Virus record (IMG/VR): IMGVR_UViG_3300010413_000035
Location: 1 to 57,545 of that record
Direction: 5' to 3' (one strand)
DNA from: a virus
DNA: 57,545 bases
A program made the position numbers and the translations under genes. This document shows, piece after piece, positions 41,022-49,188 of this stretch. How positions within the stretch are numbered: the first letter of the stretch is position 1; each line of letters opens with the position of its first letter. The notes beneath the pieces were generated by a model. That model worked only from the letters and a program-made list of their open reading frames with translations. It ran no database searches and was not told where the DNA came from.

Positions 41022-41351
41022 ATGTCAAATATAAATATATGTCGGCGAAATAATACAAGAAACAGAAGAAAAGTCCCACAGGCGATTGATATTCAAGACT
41101 GGAATTATGAATATAATAAAAAGCTTGTGGCACTTCAATTATTAAAAAGTAAAGATATTAAAAAATTAACTAATAGTCAAATATATATTATACATAAAAT
41201 CGTTGAAAAACCAAGTAATTTTTATCTTGATAGGGTTGATTATTATTTGAAACATAAAACCCTTGATTTGAAATTTGCGTTTTGGTTTTTGATGGGAATG
41301 TTATATAATTCTAATGAATATATATTATATAATAAATTGGATAACTTATAA
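41022..41351 (+). CDS. basic hypothetical protein, 109 aa
   Basis: Not recognised. Basic N-terminus (CRRNNTRNRRK, residues 7-17) followed by helices. It includes a conserved-looking LTNSQIYIIHKIVEKPSNFY segment (about 49-68). Could bind nucleic acid. AAAGGAGCGATATT precedes the ATG. Last gene before a strong bidirectional terminator. Confidence 0.7.
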   Translation: MSNINICRRNNTRNRRKVPQAIDIQDWNYEYNKKLVALQLLKSKDIKKLTNSQIYIIHKIVEKPSNFYLDRVDYYLKHKTLDLKFAFWFLMGMLYNSNEYILYNKLDNL

Positions 41352-41389
41352 AAAAAGAAACCTATATTAATTTATAGGTTTCTTTTTTT
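41350..41389. terminator. bidirectional intrinsic terminator
   Basis: AAAAAAGAAACCTATA (41351-41366) pairs with 41373-41388, perfect 16 bp. Separates convergent operons. Confidence 0.95.
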
Positions 41390-41449
41390 AATTATTATCA
41401 ATAATCTTATTAGGAACTCAAATTTGAAAAAATAAATTCGCAGTTCTTA

Positions 41450-43564
41450 TTATATATCAATTTTAAAATTTTGTCTTTCTAAAAATGTAGTTCTGAAATT
41501 ATCGCCAATTTTAAACCATTGCTCGACTTTCCCTTCATGTTTAATACATAAATTATTATGACATTCGATTTTAGTTTCATTGCTAAAATTTGGGATATAA
41601 ACATTCCCTTTATCATTTACAAAAATCCATCCTTTTACATCTGACCTGGTAGCATTTTTTAAATCAAAATTCTTAGTTTTAAGAATTCCACTTTTGTCAC
41701 CAACTTGCAACTCAGTCAATTTAATATCTTCTTTTAAGGGTAAATCATTTTCATTTTCTACAGCATAAGGGGTCAATCCAAAGAATTCAATATCTTTTTT
41801 GGCTATAATTTCTAAGTCTAACATTAAGGCTCTTTGATTTGTTGTTTTTGCATTATCTGGTGGGTCAATTTCTGGAACTTTTAAAAATCCTTTTTTATTA
41901 ACTGAATTTTTCAAGAAATATTTAGTCTTTTTTACTTGAGCCATAAAGTCATTTTTAGAAATGCAAACCTCATCCGATATATTAAAGTCTCTTATATATT
42001 TTGTGAACTTTGGATATATTGACTGCAGTCTCAAATATATATTATTTTTTTCTATTAAATAGTCATAGTCTTTAATTAAGAAATTATTGTCTGCCATAAT
42101 TTTAAAATATTCAAGTGAATTATCAACTATTGATTTTGATTTATGGTTTAATAATTCCTCAACTTGGTTTTTAATTATATATTTATAGGCAACTTCTAAT
42201 TTTTCGAGTTTAATTCCCATTTGATCAAATATTTTAAATAGAATTGTATAACCAAAGCAGGTGGAGTTAATATTTGTTCTTATTCTTGAAGGAATATTAA
42301 CATCCAAGTTTTTTATAATTTCATCTAAAACCAAGTCAGTCTCGCTTAAATATGATATCATTTCGTTTTTTGTTATTTTTATTACTTCTTTTACTAGAAT
42401 TATTGATAAATTCAAAAACATTTCTGGTCTGGTTTTTAAATATTTCAAACTATTTAAACGTTCTGGTGTATGGTAATTTTGGGAAAATACAGTTATATTA
42501 GTCCTTTCTAATATTGCCTTCTCATTTGGTATAGTTTCTCCAGCTAATATTATCGGAGCTAACAATTCATATAAACTCGTTGTTTGGTCTGCATGTCCTC
42601 TTTCTATAGAATGTCTATCAAAACAGCTCCTTATTGTATTTCCAATTAAATTTATTAGAAATTTCCCCAATTTACCCTCTTTGTATTCTTCAAGAATAAC
42701 GGGAACTATTGAACTCTCAGACAGTTTTTTTAGTAAAGCAAATTGTTTAATACTACCACAGAAATCAGAGGCTCTATTTGGGTAAAATGCTTTTATTATA
42801 AAATCTATAGTCTCCGATTTACCAGACCCACTCTCGCCAAATATTCCCAAATGAGGAGTTTTTAAGCCACAATATTTAAAACTTTTTTCCTTGAAGAAAA
42901 ACGCAGCAATTGTTGAAATAATTGTATATGTTAATTCTGGAGCATTAAAATTAAATAAATGTTTTGAAAATTCTTTGAAATCTTCTTTATTAATATCTGC
43001 AGTTAAATCATAATTTACATTAACCTGAATATCATCATATAAAATAAATTTATTTGTTTTTTCTATTTCTAAAGTTTCACGATTGCATCCAAAACAGCCA
43101 TTTTTATCTATATAATACATTGTATTTTCAAATTCAAATAAACCAATTTTATCAATCCCAAAACATTTTTCTATTGTTAAATTTGAAATAATACCTTTTA
43201 AATTTTCCAAATCATTGTCTGTCCCTACATATTTAAAATCAATAGAATCCTCATTAAGTCTTTCTTTAAATGCTTTTTTACTTACAAAATCTCCAGTTTT
43301 AAATATTACTTTTTTATATTTTTGTTTATTAAATAAAATTACATGATATTCTGGTTGCTTTTTCCTAGTTTCTAATTTTGTATAATGCTCTACACAATAA
43401 AGTGGGTAAATCAGAAAATTTGTTATTGGTTTATAAACAGTTTCAGTTTTTCCTTCAGATTCCTTTGATATATATATATTTTCAAAATCCTCTAAAATAT
43501 CACATTCATAATATGGAAATTCACGATTTTTTAGCCACGTTTTAATTTGATTAAGTTGCCCCAT
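41450..43564 (-). CDS. phage replication P-loop ATPase/helicase
   Basis: 704 residues. Walker A GESGSGKS at 243-250, then an acidic strand VPVILEEYKEGK (likely Walker B) and LLAPIILAGETIPNEKAILERTN (sensor/arginine-finger-like). The layout resembles helicase or helicase-primase ATPases (DUF927/AAA-type) of phages and mobile elements. The N-terminal 200 residues are beta-rich with CFG and C-x-x repeats. With the primase at 17631 it probably drives DNA replication. It is cotranscribed with the upstream Rha-like gene and next to a candidate origin. Confidence 0.78.
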   Translation of the reverse strand: MGQLNQIKTWLKNREFPYYECDILEDFENIYISKESEGKTETVYKPITNFLIYPLYCVEHYTKLETRKKQPEYHVILFNKQKYKKVIFKTGDFVSKKAFKERLNEDSIDFKYVGTDNDLENLKGIISNLTIEKCFGIDKIGLFEFENTMYYIDKNGCFGCNRETLEIEKTNKFILYDDIQVNVNYDLTADINKEDFKEFSKHLFNFNAPELTYTIISTIAAFFFKEKSFKYCGLKTPHLGIFGESGSGKSETIDFIIKAFYPNRASDFCGSIKQFALLKKLSESSIVPVILEEYKEGKLGKFLINLIGNTIRSCFDRHSIERGHADQTTSLYELLAPIILAGETIPNEKAILERTNITVFSQNYHTPERLNSLKYLKTRPEMFLNLSIILVKEVIKITKNEMISYLSETDLVLDEIIKNLDVNIPSRIRTNINSTCFGYTILFKIFDQMGIKLEKLEVAYKYIIKNQVEELLNHKSKSIVDNSLEYFKIMADNNFLIKDYDYLIEKNNIYLRLQSIYPKFTKYIRDFNISDEVCISKNDFMAQVKKTKYFLKNSVNKKGFLKVPEIDPPDNAKTTNQRALMLDLEIIAKKDIEFFGLTPYAVENENDLPLKEDIKLTELQVGDKSGILKTKNFDLKNATRSDVKGWIFVNDKGNVYIPNFSNETKIECHNNLCIKHEGKVEQWFKIGDNFRTTFLERQNFKIDI

Positions 43565-43579
43565 AATTATCTCCCCTTG

Positions 43580-43870
43580 TTAAAAATTTTTTGGCAATAG
43601 TAAACTTAAAGTATCTAAAGCTTGGACTATATCACATTTTAATGTTACTGTTTTTTCAGTATTTTTAAGTAATGTAATTAAATAAAAATATTGCACTCGA
43701 TTTATTTCATATGCTTTTAATATTTTATTTAATGAATTTTTTGTTTCTATTTCTTTTATTTCTCCTAACCTTTTAAAACCATTTTTATAAATTTCTATAG
43801 TTCTTCTTATAGTTCTATGTTCTATATCTATTTTTTTAGAAATATTGTAAGTATTTAATAAAGTATTCAA
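43580..43870 (-). CDS. Rha-like small regulator, TTG start
   Basis: 96 residues. NISKKIDIEHRTIRRTIEIY (about 9-28) and YEINRVQYFYLITLL (about 54-68) follow the Rha N-terminal pattern (a compact DNA-binding-like domain with later Y.LT). It is much shorter than full Rha. It starts at TTG behind AGGGGGAG. First gene of the replication ATPase operon, so it may autoregulate replication. Confidence 0.62.
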   Translation of the reverse strand: MNTLLNTYNISKKIDIEHRTIRRTIEIYKNGFKRLGEIKEIETKNSLNKILKAYEINRVQYFYLITLLKNTEKTVTLKCDIVQALDTLSLLLPKNF

Positions 43871-43891
43871 TAATAACTCCCCCTTTTTTTA

Positions 43892-43971
43892 GTGTAATAC
43901 TATTTTAACAGCATATACAAACAATTGCAACTATTTATTAAAATCTTTTTTTATTATTTTTTGTATTACAC
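43892..43971 (-). promoter_or_regulatory. promoter of the Rha-like/ATPase operon with flanking inverted repeat
   Basis: On the minus strand: TTGCAA (43925-43930), 17-bp spacer, TAAAAT (43902-43907). GTGTAATAC (43892-43900) and its exact inverse GTATTACAC (43963-43971) flank the promoter, consistent with two-site binding by a regulator. Confidence 0.72.
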
Positions 43972-44139
43972 ACTTACATAAAACAATATCATAAATATAT
44001 TAATTATTGTAAGTTATTAACAACAATTACAAACAATCGCAAGTCAGGCGTTAATAAAAGCTAAAAAAAGCAATCTCTTAAATGAAATTAGTTACTTCAA
44101 AAGGGAAAAAGAATAATTTTATTTTAAGTGATTAAAAAA

Positions 44140-44591
44140 GTAACAGAATTAAGTAACAAAGTAACCTTTGAAAAGTAAAAATGTTACCAAAAGTGTTACC
44201 GACTGAAAACCCTTGATATAACTAGTCTATAAGTATATATATATTATATATATAATAATATAATAATATATATATATAATATAGTAATACCAATACATAT
44301 AAGGAATATATAATATATATTGGTAACAAAGTAACACTTTAAATAATATATATATATATAATAAAAAAATATATTTCTATATGATAAAAAATTATATAAA
44401 AATATATACATATATAGATAATTTTTTTAGTGTTACTTTGTTACTTTTTCAAACATGCTTATATCAACGGGTTCAAGGTTGGAATAATATGTTATTTTTT
44501 TTAGTGTTTCCTTTGTAACATAGTGATACCAATGTTTGTAAAGGAGTAACTTTTGGGTAACACTTTTTTTTAGTGAAAAGTGTTACCGACT
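44140..44591. repeat. GTAAC/GTTAC repeat array around an AT core
   Basis: GTAAC at 44140, 44153, 44161, 44323, 44331, 44515, 44546 and 44557; GTTAC at 44183, 44195, 44432, 44440 and 44582. AAAAGTGTTACCGACT is repeated directly at 44189-44204 and 44576-44591. GTAACAAAGTAACACT (44323-44338) is inverted at 44429-44444. The block between them is mostly TATATA-type sequence. Confidence 0.88.
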
Positions 44592-44777
44592 ATTTTTACA
44601 TAAAAAACATGAAAAATTCAAAAAAAAATATGATATAATATTTTTGAATTAATTGTATTGAAGAATCTATTTTAAAAAATCTATTTATTAATAACTATGA
44701 TGTTATTTCAATCAAAAAATGCTTTTAAACTTATTTAAAATTTGTGTGATAATTTATCTTTGGTATGTTTGTAAACT

Positions 44778-44808
44778 AAAAAATGAGCCATTTACGTGGC
44801 TCATTTTT
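44778..44808. terminator. intrinsic terminator, GAGCC family
   Basis: AAAAATGAGCC and GGCTCATTTTT arms with an 8-base loop. It probably ends the minus-strand zinc-ribbon gene. Confidence 0.88.
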
Positions 44809-44829
44809 GATATATTAGTATTGAATTAA

Positions 44830-44955
44830 TTAAAATGTATGTTCACAATCAAAACAGAGATATTTATGGGCAGTATGTAAATATATGGTGTTATTCCCAT
44901 GACAATTAGGACACTCTGGTTTACTAACAAAAAAAACTTTTTTTATAATTTTCAT
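44830..44955 (-). CDS. zinc-ribbon microprotein, 41 aa
   Basis: A minus-strand frame with AAAGGGGAATAAAAAATT before the ATG at 44955. CPNC (residues 15-18) and CFDC (34-37) form a treble-clef or zinc-ribbon site, with His19, His27, His30 and His39 nearby. It is flanked downstream by a terminator. It is one of several zinc-ribbon microproteins in this genome (50478, 50663, 51107, 56481). Possibly binds nucleic acid or host RNA polymerase; unknown. Confidence 0.78.
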   Translation of the reverse strand: MKIIKKVFFVSKPECPNCHGNNTIYLHTAHKYLCFDCEHTF

Positions 44956-45407
44956 AATTTTTTATTCCCCTTTATTTTTTTATTTTATAAATTTATTATA
45001 TTAAATTGGATATTCAAAACATGATAAAACTAGAAAAGTTTTTTTATAAAATAAAATATAATAGTTTCAACTATAAAAAGGTTTAAATAATCATTTTTCA
45101 AAACTGGGGAATAATAAAGAAATATTTCCAAAAGATGGACATAATAAAAAATATATGATATATTTATTTTTGTGATGATGGTAGAATTTATTTGAAGTTT
45201 TATCTCCTTTTTGAAGGGTTTTGGATGAGGATTTGTGGCGATTGATGTTTCTTATGTTTTGAGTATTTAGCTATACAATTATAATGTTAAGAATTTTGTT
45301 TGTAAGTTTTTCATGAATAGTTTTTAATAAGTCAATTAAAAGTACGGAAAAGAAAAGTCTCTATTTTTTAAGAGACTTTTTTACTATATAAGGGGGAAAA
45401 ATAAAAA
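44956..45407 (+). other. noncoding leader region of the nuclease gene
   Basis: 452 bases without a gene. TATAAT lies near 45291 with a weak TTGAGT-type -35 at short spacing, and a hairpin terminator at 45353-45382 sits only about 25 bases before the next start. I see no other organised element in 44996-45280. Confidence 0.6.
45353..45382 (+). terminator. terminator or attenuator before the nuclease gene
   Basis: AAAAGTCTCT and AGAGACTTTT arms with a T-rich loop, then TT. It lies between the apparent promoter and the gene at 45408, so transcription must pass it. Confidence 0.82.
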
Positions 45408-45905
45408 ATGGTTGTTGTATATGATAGTAGAGAACAAATGAATCAACATATTGTAAATCAAATTGAAAAGCTCGGAATAAAAACAATAAAAAAGAAATTA
45501 GATACTGGTGACTATAGTATTTTAGGTTATGAAGATAAAATAACTATAGAACGTAAAAAAGACCTGGACGAATTAGCTGGTAACTTTTGTTATGATAGGG
45601 ATAGAATAAGAAAAGAATTTGAAAGGGGAAAAGAAGCTAGTCAAATAGTAATATTATTTATAGAAAATAATTCTTATGAAGATTTATTAACATATGGAGA
45701 TAATTTCAAGCCTGTTAAATTTAAAGATAAAAACGGAAAAATTAAATACAGGAAAAAGATGCATAAAAACGCTTTAAAAGGCAATTTGTATAAATGGCAA
45801 GAAAGATATAATTTTTATATAATATGGGGGAAAAAGAAAGTTCCTGGGAACTTTTTTGTAGGAACTTTTAAAAAATTTTTGGAGGATAATAAAAAAAATG
45901 AATAA
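45408..45905 (+). CDS. ERCC4-type nuclease
   Basis: 165 residues. YDSRE (5-9), GDYSI (34-38) and IERKK (47-51) form the ERCC4/XPF catalytic pattern GDx(n)ERKxxxD, with D54 next. The C-terminus is basic. It probably cuts branched or flap DNA structures during phage recombination or replication. Strong AAGGGGG site before the ATG. Overlaps the next gene by eight bases. Confidence 0.88.
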   Translation: MVVVYDSREQMNQHIVNQIEKLGIKTIKKKLDTGDYSILGYEDKITIERKKDLDELAGNFCYDRDRIRKEFERGKEASQIVILFIENNSYEDLLTYGDNFKPVKFKDKNGKIKYRKKMHKNALKGNLYKWQERYNFYIIWGKKKVPGNFFVGTFKKFLEDNKKNE

Positions 45906-46497
45906 AAATAATAATCATTTTTTAGAAAAGGCAAATAATAATAATGAAAATATAACATTTTTGATTGATCAAACTAGAAAATATTTAGATTATATAGAAG
46001 AACATTATATAAATGTCCAGAAGGTTTGGGTCAATGTTCAAAAAATATTTAAAAAAGAAAAATTTATTTATGATGATTTTGAATATAGTATTTTATCATA
46101 TCAAATATTAATACATGATATTTCTAAATTAAGTCATGAAGAATTTATCCCATATAGAGACTATTTTTTTGTATATAAGAATAAAGAAAGTCTATTAGTA
46201 AAAAATGCAATGGAAAAAGCCTGGGAAAATCATTTAAATCAATTTGGAAGTATACATCATTATCAAACAATTCAAAAATACAATTATCATTGTGGCTGTT
46301 ACCCAAATTTAAAAGTATTACATTTAATTCATATGTGCATCGATTGGATAGCAATGGGAATTAAGTTTAAAAACTCGGCTATTGACTATTATAAAAAAGA
46401 AAAACATTTAATGAAATTTAAAGAAAAGTCAGATTATGATTTTATAGAATGGTTTTTAGAAACTTATTATGATTATAAAGAAAATAGCCTCGTATAA
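45898..46497 (+). CDS. DUF5662-like protein
   Basis: 199 residues. HDISKLSHEEFIPYRDYFF (about 64-82), AWENHLNQFGSIHHYQ (about 104-119) and the DWIAMGIKF segment match the DUF5662 family often found in phages. The His-Asp and later His-His pairs suggest an HD-like metal site. Activity unknown. Last gene of the two-gene nuclease operon. Confidence 0.78.
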   Translation: MNKNNNHFLEKANNNNENITFLIDQTRKYLDYIEEHYINVQKVWVNVQKIFKKEKFIYDDFEYSILSYQILIHDISKLSHEEFIPYRDYFFVYKNKESLLVKNAMEKAWENHLNQFGSIHHYQTIQKYNYHCGCYPNLKVLHLIHMCIDWIAMGIKFKNSAIDYYKKEKHLMKFKEKSDYDFIEWFLETYYDYKENSLV

Positions 46498-46502
46498 AAG
46501 GT

Positions 46503-46539
46503 AAAAAAAACGATGTATTTAATTTACATCGTTTTTTTT
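46503..46539. terminator. bidirectional intrinsic terminator
   Basis: AAACGATGTA/TACATCGTTT stem with A and T tracts. Separates convergent genes. Confidence 0.92.
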
Positions 46540-46743
46540 CCAATACTCGTCTTCTTCTAAATTATATTGTTTTATAAAATCTTTTTTTTGGTTATCATCC
46601 ATATTATTATAAATTTTATATAAAGTCTTTTTTATTTCAGTTGAAATTGTAGAGCCTTGAGTCTCTAAATATTTTCCAACAACAAAATAAACCTCATTAT
46701 TAATTCTAAAGCTTTTACTGTTACATCTTTGTTTTTTAGCCAT
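46519..46743 (-). CDS. Arc-type ribbon-helix-helix protein, candidate master repressor
   Basis: 74 residues from the ATG behind TAGGAGGGATTTTAAA. Basic N-terminus, then SKSFRINNEVYFVVGKYLE and QGSTISTEIKKTLYKIYNN, the strand-helix-helix of Arc/MetJ repressors. The C-terminus is acidic. Its own promoter contains the strongest copy of the recurring operator (46788-46825), and the divergent early operon starts from the same site. Together with its position this makes it the best candidate for the protein that binds all GTAGCAC-type operators. That link is inferred. Confidence 0.75.
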   Translation of the reverse strand: MAKKQRCNSKSFRINNEVYFVVGKYLETQGSTISTEIKKTLYKIYNNMDDNQKKDFIKQYNLEEDEYWKKNDVN

Positions 46744-46773
46744 TTTAAAATCCCTCCTAAATAATATATTTAA

Positions 46774-46839
46774 ATTATACAATAATAGTACTACAATGTC
46801 AATTAAATGTTTGACATTGTAGTACATTTAATATATAAT
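46774..46839. promoter_or_regulatory. divergent promoter pair with perfect 15-bp inverted operator
   Basis: Leftward: TTGACA (46797-46802), 17 bp, TATAAT (46774-46779). Rightward: TTGACA (46811-46816), 17 bp, TATAAT (46834-46839). GTACTACAATGTCAA (46788-46802) is exactly inverted at 46811-46825 with an eight-base gap. Both -35 boxes lie inside the arms, so one bound protein would shut both promoters. Confidence 0.93.
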
Positions 46840-46877
46840 ATAAGTAGTTATTATTTAAGTGATTGGAGTTGACTCAA

Positions 46878-47417
46878 ATGGAGAGAAATGAATATATAAA
46901 AAAAGTAGATGAAAGTTATAAAAAAGCTTTTAGCATAACAGATTATATTGAAACTAAAATTAAACAATTGGGAGAAATAGAAAGTTATTATTATGATGTT
47001 TTAAAAATTAAAAATGAATATAGAAAAATAGATAAAACTTTAAAATATTATAATGCAAATAGCACATTTAACTGTTATAAAAGACAAACAAAAAATAACA
47101 ATGATGTAGTAAAAAACTGCAGTCCGATTTTAGAAAAATTAAAATTATTAGAAATTGAGATAATTAATTCTAATTTTAGGGATGCAATTGATTTAATAGA
47201 AAAAATAGAAATGAAATTAAAAGGCAAAAAAAGAAAACCAAAATATAAATATATAGTTCTATATTACAATAATCAAAATTTTTATGAAAAGCTCCAAAGA
47301 TGCAATAAAAAAACTAAAAATATAGAATCAATTAAAAAAAGTAATGATGCAGTAATTAAAAAATGTATGGAAATTTTAGATTTGATAAAAAATGTTGAGG
47401 GGGATTCAAATGCCTAA
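46878..47417 (+). CDS. coiled-coil early protein, 179 aa
   Basis: Not recognised. The ATG at 46878 is preceded by GATTGGAGTTGACTCAA; the frame from 46863 would begin inside that site. Almost all helical, rich in Lys, Asn, Ile and Glu, without a membrane segment. First gene of the large early operon behind the divergent operator. Confidence 0.75.
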   Translation: MERNEYIKKVDESYKKAFSITDYIETKIKQLGEIESYYYDVLKIKNEYRKIDKTLKYYNANSTFNCYKRQTKNNNDVVKNCSPILEKLKLLEIEIINSNFRDAIDLIEKIEMKLKGKKRKPKYKYIVLYYNNQNFYEKLQRCNKKTKNIESIKKSNDAVIKKCMEILDLIKNVEGDSNA

Positions 47418-47733
47418 ATATATTATAGAACTTGAGTCTGATGAAGAACTCGAAATTTTAAAATTAAAACTTTTATATAATAGAATGGTTTCAAGTTATA
47501 AAAGAGCTAATTCTGATAAATTCAATATTGAATATAGTAACAAAATAGAATCTGATAGAAAATTAATACAAGAAAAATATAATAAATTATTGATTAACAT
47601 GGAAGAAACATATAATTATATAGTTAAAAAAAGTTTTTCCGAGGAGCCAGATGATAACCAATACTTGGAAGAGGGTTTTCCAATATTACTAAATGATTTT
47701 AAGTTGAAGGAGATAAAAAATGGAAATGATTAA
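47410..47733 (+). CDS. hypothetical early protein, 107 aa
   Basis: Not recognised. TTGAGGGGGATTCAA before the ATG at 47410, overlapping the previous gene by eight bases. Helical and charged, ending in an acidic segment. Confidence 0.72.
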   Translation: MPKYIIELESDEELEILKLKLLYNRMVSSYKRANSDKFNIEYSNKIESDRKLIQEKYNKLLINMEETYNYIVKKSFSEEPDDNQYLEEGFPILLNDFKLKEIKNGND

Positions 47734-47995
47734 TAGAAGAAAATATAACTATAAAGATTTAAAAACACATTATGTTTTTAAAATTAAGGGGTTAGCATTA
47801 ACTGAATTTACAAGTCTTACAGACTATATACAAAAATTACATAATATAAAAATTACTAAAATGTTTTTCGTAAATGATTACGGAATTTTCCATTTGCAAA
47901 GTGGGTACAGTTATTCAATAGTATTAATAATTATTGAAATATTAGAAAGTGCAGATTTTGAGCATAATAAAGAAATTCAAATTAATAATATATAG
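47720..47995 (+). CDS. hypothetical early protein, 91 aa
   Basis: Not recognised. GAAGGAGATAAAAA before the ATG, overlapping the previous gene by 14 bases. Alpha/beta, with a hydrophobic segment near residues 66-77 (YSIVLIIIEILE). Followed by an intra-operon hairpin. Confidence 0.7.
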   Translation: MEMINRRKYNYKDLKTHYVFKIKGLALTEFTSLTDYIQKLHNIKITKMFFVNDYGIFHLQSGYSYSIVLIIIEILESADFEHNKEIQINNI

Positions 47996-48022
47996 AAGTT
48001 GAGCCAGTTCTCAGCTTCCTTT
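47996..48022 (+). other. intra-operon hairpin with short T-tract
   Basis: GAAGTTGAG and CTCAGCTTC arms followed by CTTTT and AAGAGAGG, the next ribosome binding site. A similar hairpin plus the same AAGAGAGG occurs at 48971-48998. Possibly an RNA processing or partial termination site. Confidence 0.65.
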
Positions 48023-48041
48023 TAAGAGAGGGGAATAAAAA

Positions 48042-48548
48042 ATGTTTTTAACAATATCGTTGTATAGAACAAATAAAAAAGTAAACAACATCGAGGATAC
48101 AATAGTAAAAAAAACTATAGAAAATTATTTCGAGGGAGATGATTTAACTTGGTTTGAAAATAGAATTACAAATGTTGGATATTACAAATATGATTTTATA
48201 GAAATACAAGACGTGTATAAAGTAGAATATACAATTTTAAAAGACATAATTGAAACAATAGAAAAAGAAACCAGTTATAAATTGCTTGAAATTAAAGTAT
48301 ATGAGGATGAAATGGACTATTTTGCCGACCAAGAGGACTCCGTTCTTGAATTGGACTCTTTAATTGAAATTTGCAAAAAAGAACATGAAAAACAATTAGA
48401 TAATAGGCTTGATAAAATATTAAATGCAATAACTATTGCAAAAAGTAATTTAGAATTAAGTGGGTTAGAAGAGGATAAAAGTCATTTAGAAACGTTGTAT
48501 AAAACCTTAGAAAATCATTATCGAGAAATATTAAAAGATACCAAATAA
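48042..48548 (+). CDS. hypothetical acidic early protein, 168 aa
   Basis: Not recognised. AAGAGAGGGGAATAAAAA before the ATG. N-terminal half alpha/beta (FLTISLYRTNKK...), acidic centre (DEMDYFADQEDS), C-terminal helices. Same early operon. Confidence 0.72.
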   Translation: MFLTISLYRTNKKVNNIEDTIVKKTIENYFEGDDLTWFENRITNVGYYKYDFIEIQDVYKVEYTILKDIIETIEKETSYKLLEIKVYEDEMDYFADQEDSVLELDSLIEICKKEHEKQLDNRLDKILNAITIAKSNLELSGLEEDKSHLETLYKTLENHYREILKDTK

Positions 48549-48570
48549 ACCAGATGGGGGTATTTAAAAA

Positions 48571-48699
48571 ATGTTTAACATATTTTGTAATTTAATGGTG
48601 ATATTCTTGTCACCATTTCCAAAAAAAATAGTTGGTGAAATTATAGTATTTTATGAAAAGCCAATTAAAAGACCTGAAGGAAAATATTATATAAATTAG
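48571..48699 (+). CDS. small hydrophobic protein, 42 aa
   Basis: Starts MFNIFCNLMVIFLSPFPKK behind AGATGGGGGTATTTAAAA. Hydrophobic N-terminal helix (residues 1-16), then a short basic tail. Possibly inserted in the membrane. Spacing within the operon supports it. Confidence 0.6.
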   Translation: MFNIFCNLMVIFLSPFPKKIVGEIIVFYEKPIKRPEGKYYIN

Positions 48700-48712
48700 A
48701 AAGGATAAAAAA

Positions 48713-48784
48713 ATGATAAATGCTTATGAATATATAAAAAAAATTTATAATAAACATTGGGAGGAGCTTAAATGGGAGATTTAA
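48713..48784 (+). CDS. tiny ORF, 23 aa
   Basis: Reads MINAYEYIKKIYNKHWEEL and four more residues, behind GAAAGGATAAAAAA, the typical strong site of this genome. It overlaps the next gene by 13 bases and may act by coupling its translation. It is too short for family analysis. Confidence 0.5.
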   Translation: MINAYEYIKKIYNKHWEELKWEI

Positions 48785-48978
48785 TTAAAGGTTTGCAAAT
48801 TATAAGTAAATATTCAAATCCAAGTTACCCCACTCATTGTGAACATGATATTTTATATATTTGTGTCAGTCCTAGTTTAATAACAAATAAAAAAGATGTT
48901 GAAGAATTAGAGGAGCTGGGTTTTGAGTTAGATTTTGGAGATGATTTTATATATAGTTATAAATTTGGAAGTGCTTAA
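48772..48978 (+). CDS. small conserved-type phage protein, 68 aa
   Basis: Starts behind GGGAGGAGCTTAA. The pattern ISKYSNPSYPTHCEHDILY (about 11-29) plus DVEELEELGFELDFGDDFIY and an ending FGSA looks like a small protein family frequently seen in phage early regions, with no known function. Its stop lies inside the next hairpin. Confidence 0.7.
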   Translation: MGDLIKGLQIISKYSNPSYPTHCEHDILYICVSPSLITNKKDVEELEELGFELDFGDDFIYSYKFGSA

Positions 48979-48998
48979 ATTCTAAGCTTCTTTTAAGA
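48971..48998 (+). other. intra-operon hairpin overlapping a stop codon
   Basis: GAAG-TG-CTTA pairs with TAAGCTTC with a two-base bulge; the stop codon of the 48772 gene is inside. Then CTTTTAAGAGAGG as at 47996-48022. It looks like a worn copy of the AAGAAGCTTAGAA terminators at 53059 and 53531. Confidence 0.6.
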
Positions 48999-49012
48999 GA
49001 GGATAATGTAAA

Positions 49013-49168
49013 ATGAATGAAAAAGATTTGAAAGAAATAGAAAGACTATTTTATGAATATAAAAAAAATGAATGTAAAGAAACTGCTGGAGATTTAAAAT
49101 ATTTTTTAATTCATTGTAGCAAAGAAATTAATTTAAAAAAAATGAAATCAAAACAAATAAAATTTTAA
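49013..49168 (+). CDS. small basic/acidic hypothetical protein, 51 aa
   Basis: Starts MNEKDLKEIERLFYEYKKNE behind AGAGAGGATAATGTAAA. Helical with two Cys, basic end. Good ribosome binding site. Unknown. Confidence 0.65.
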   Translation: MNEKDLKEIERLFYEYKKNECKETAGDLKYFLIHCSKEINLKKMKSKQIKF

Positions 49169-49188
49169 CCTTGGAAGGGGATAATAAA

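Larger units (their letters stand above)
43872..44829. other. 958-bp gene-free, extremely AT-rich region; candidate origin
   Basis: Contains the operon promoter (43892-43971), then a second noncoding block with GTAAC/GTTAC repeats around a nearly pure A/T core (44205-44430), then a terminator (44778-44808). ACAAACAATTGCAA (43918-43931) and ACAAACAATCGCAA (44029-44042) differ at one position and may be further binding sites. No plausible gene was found in any frame. Confidence 0.8.
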
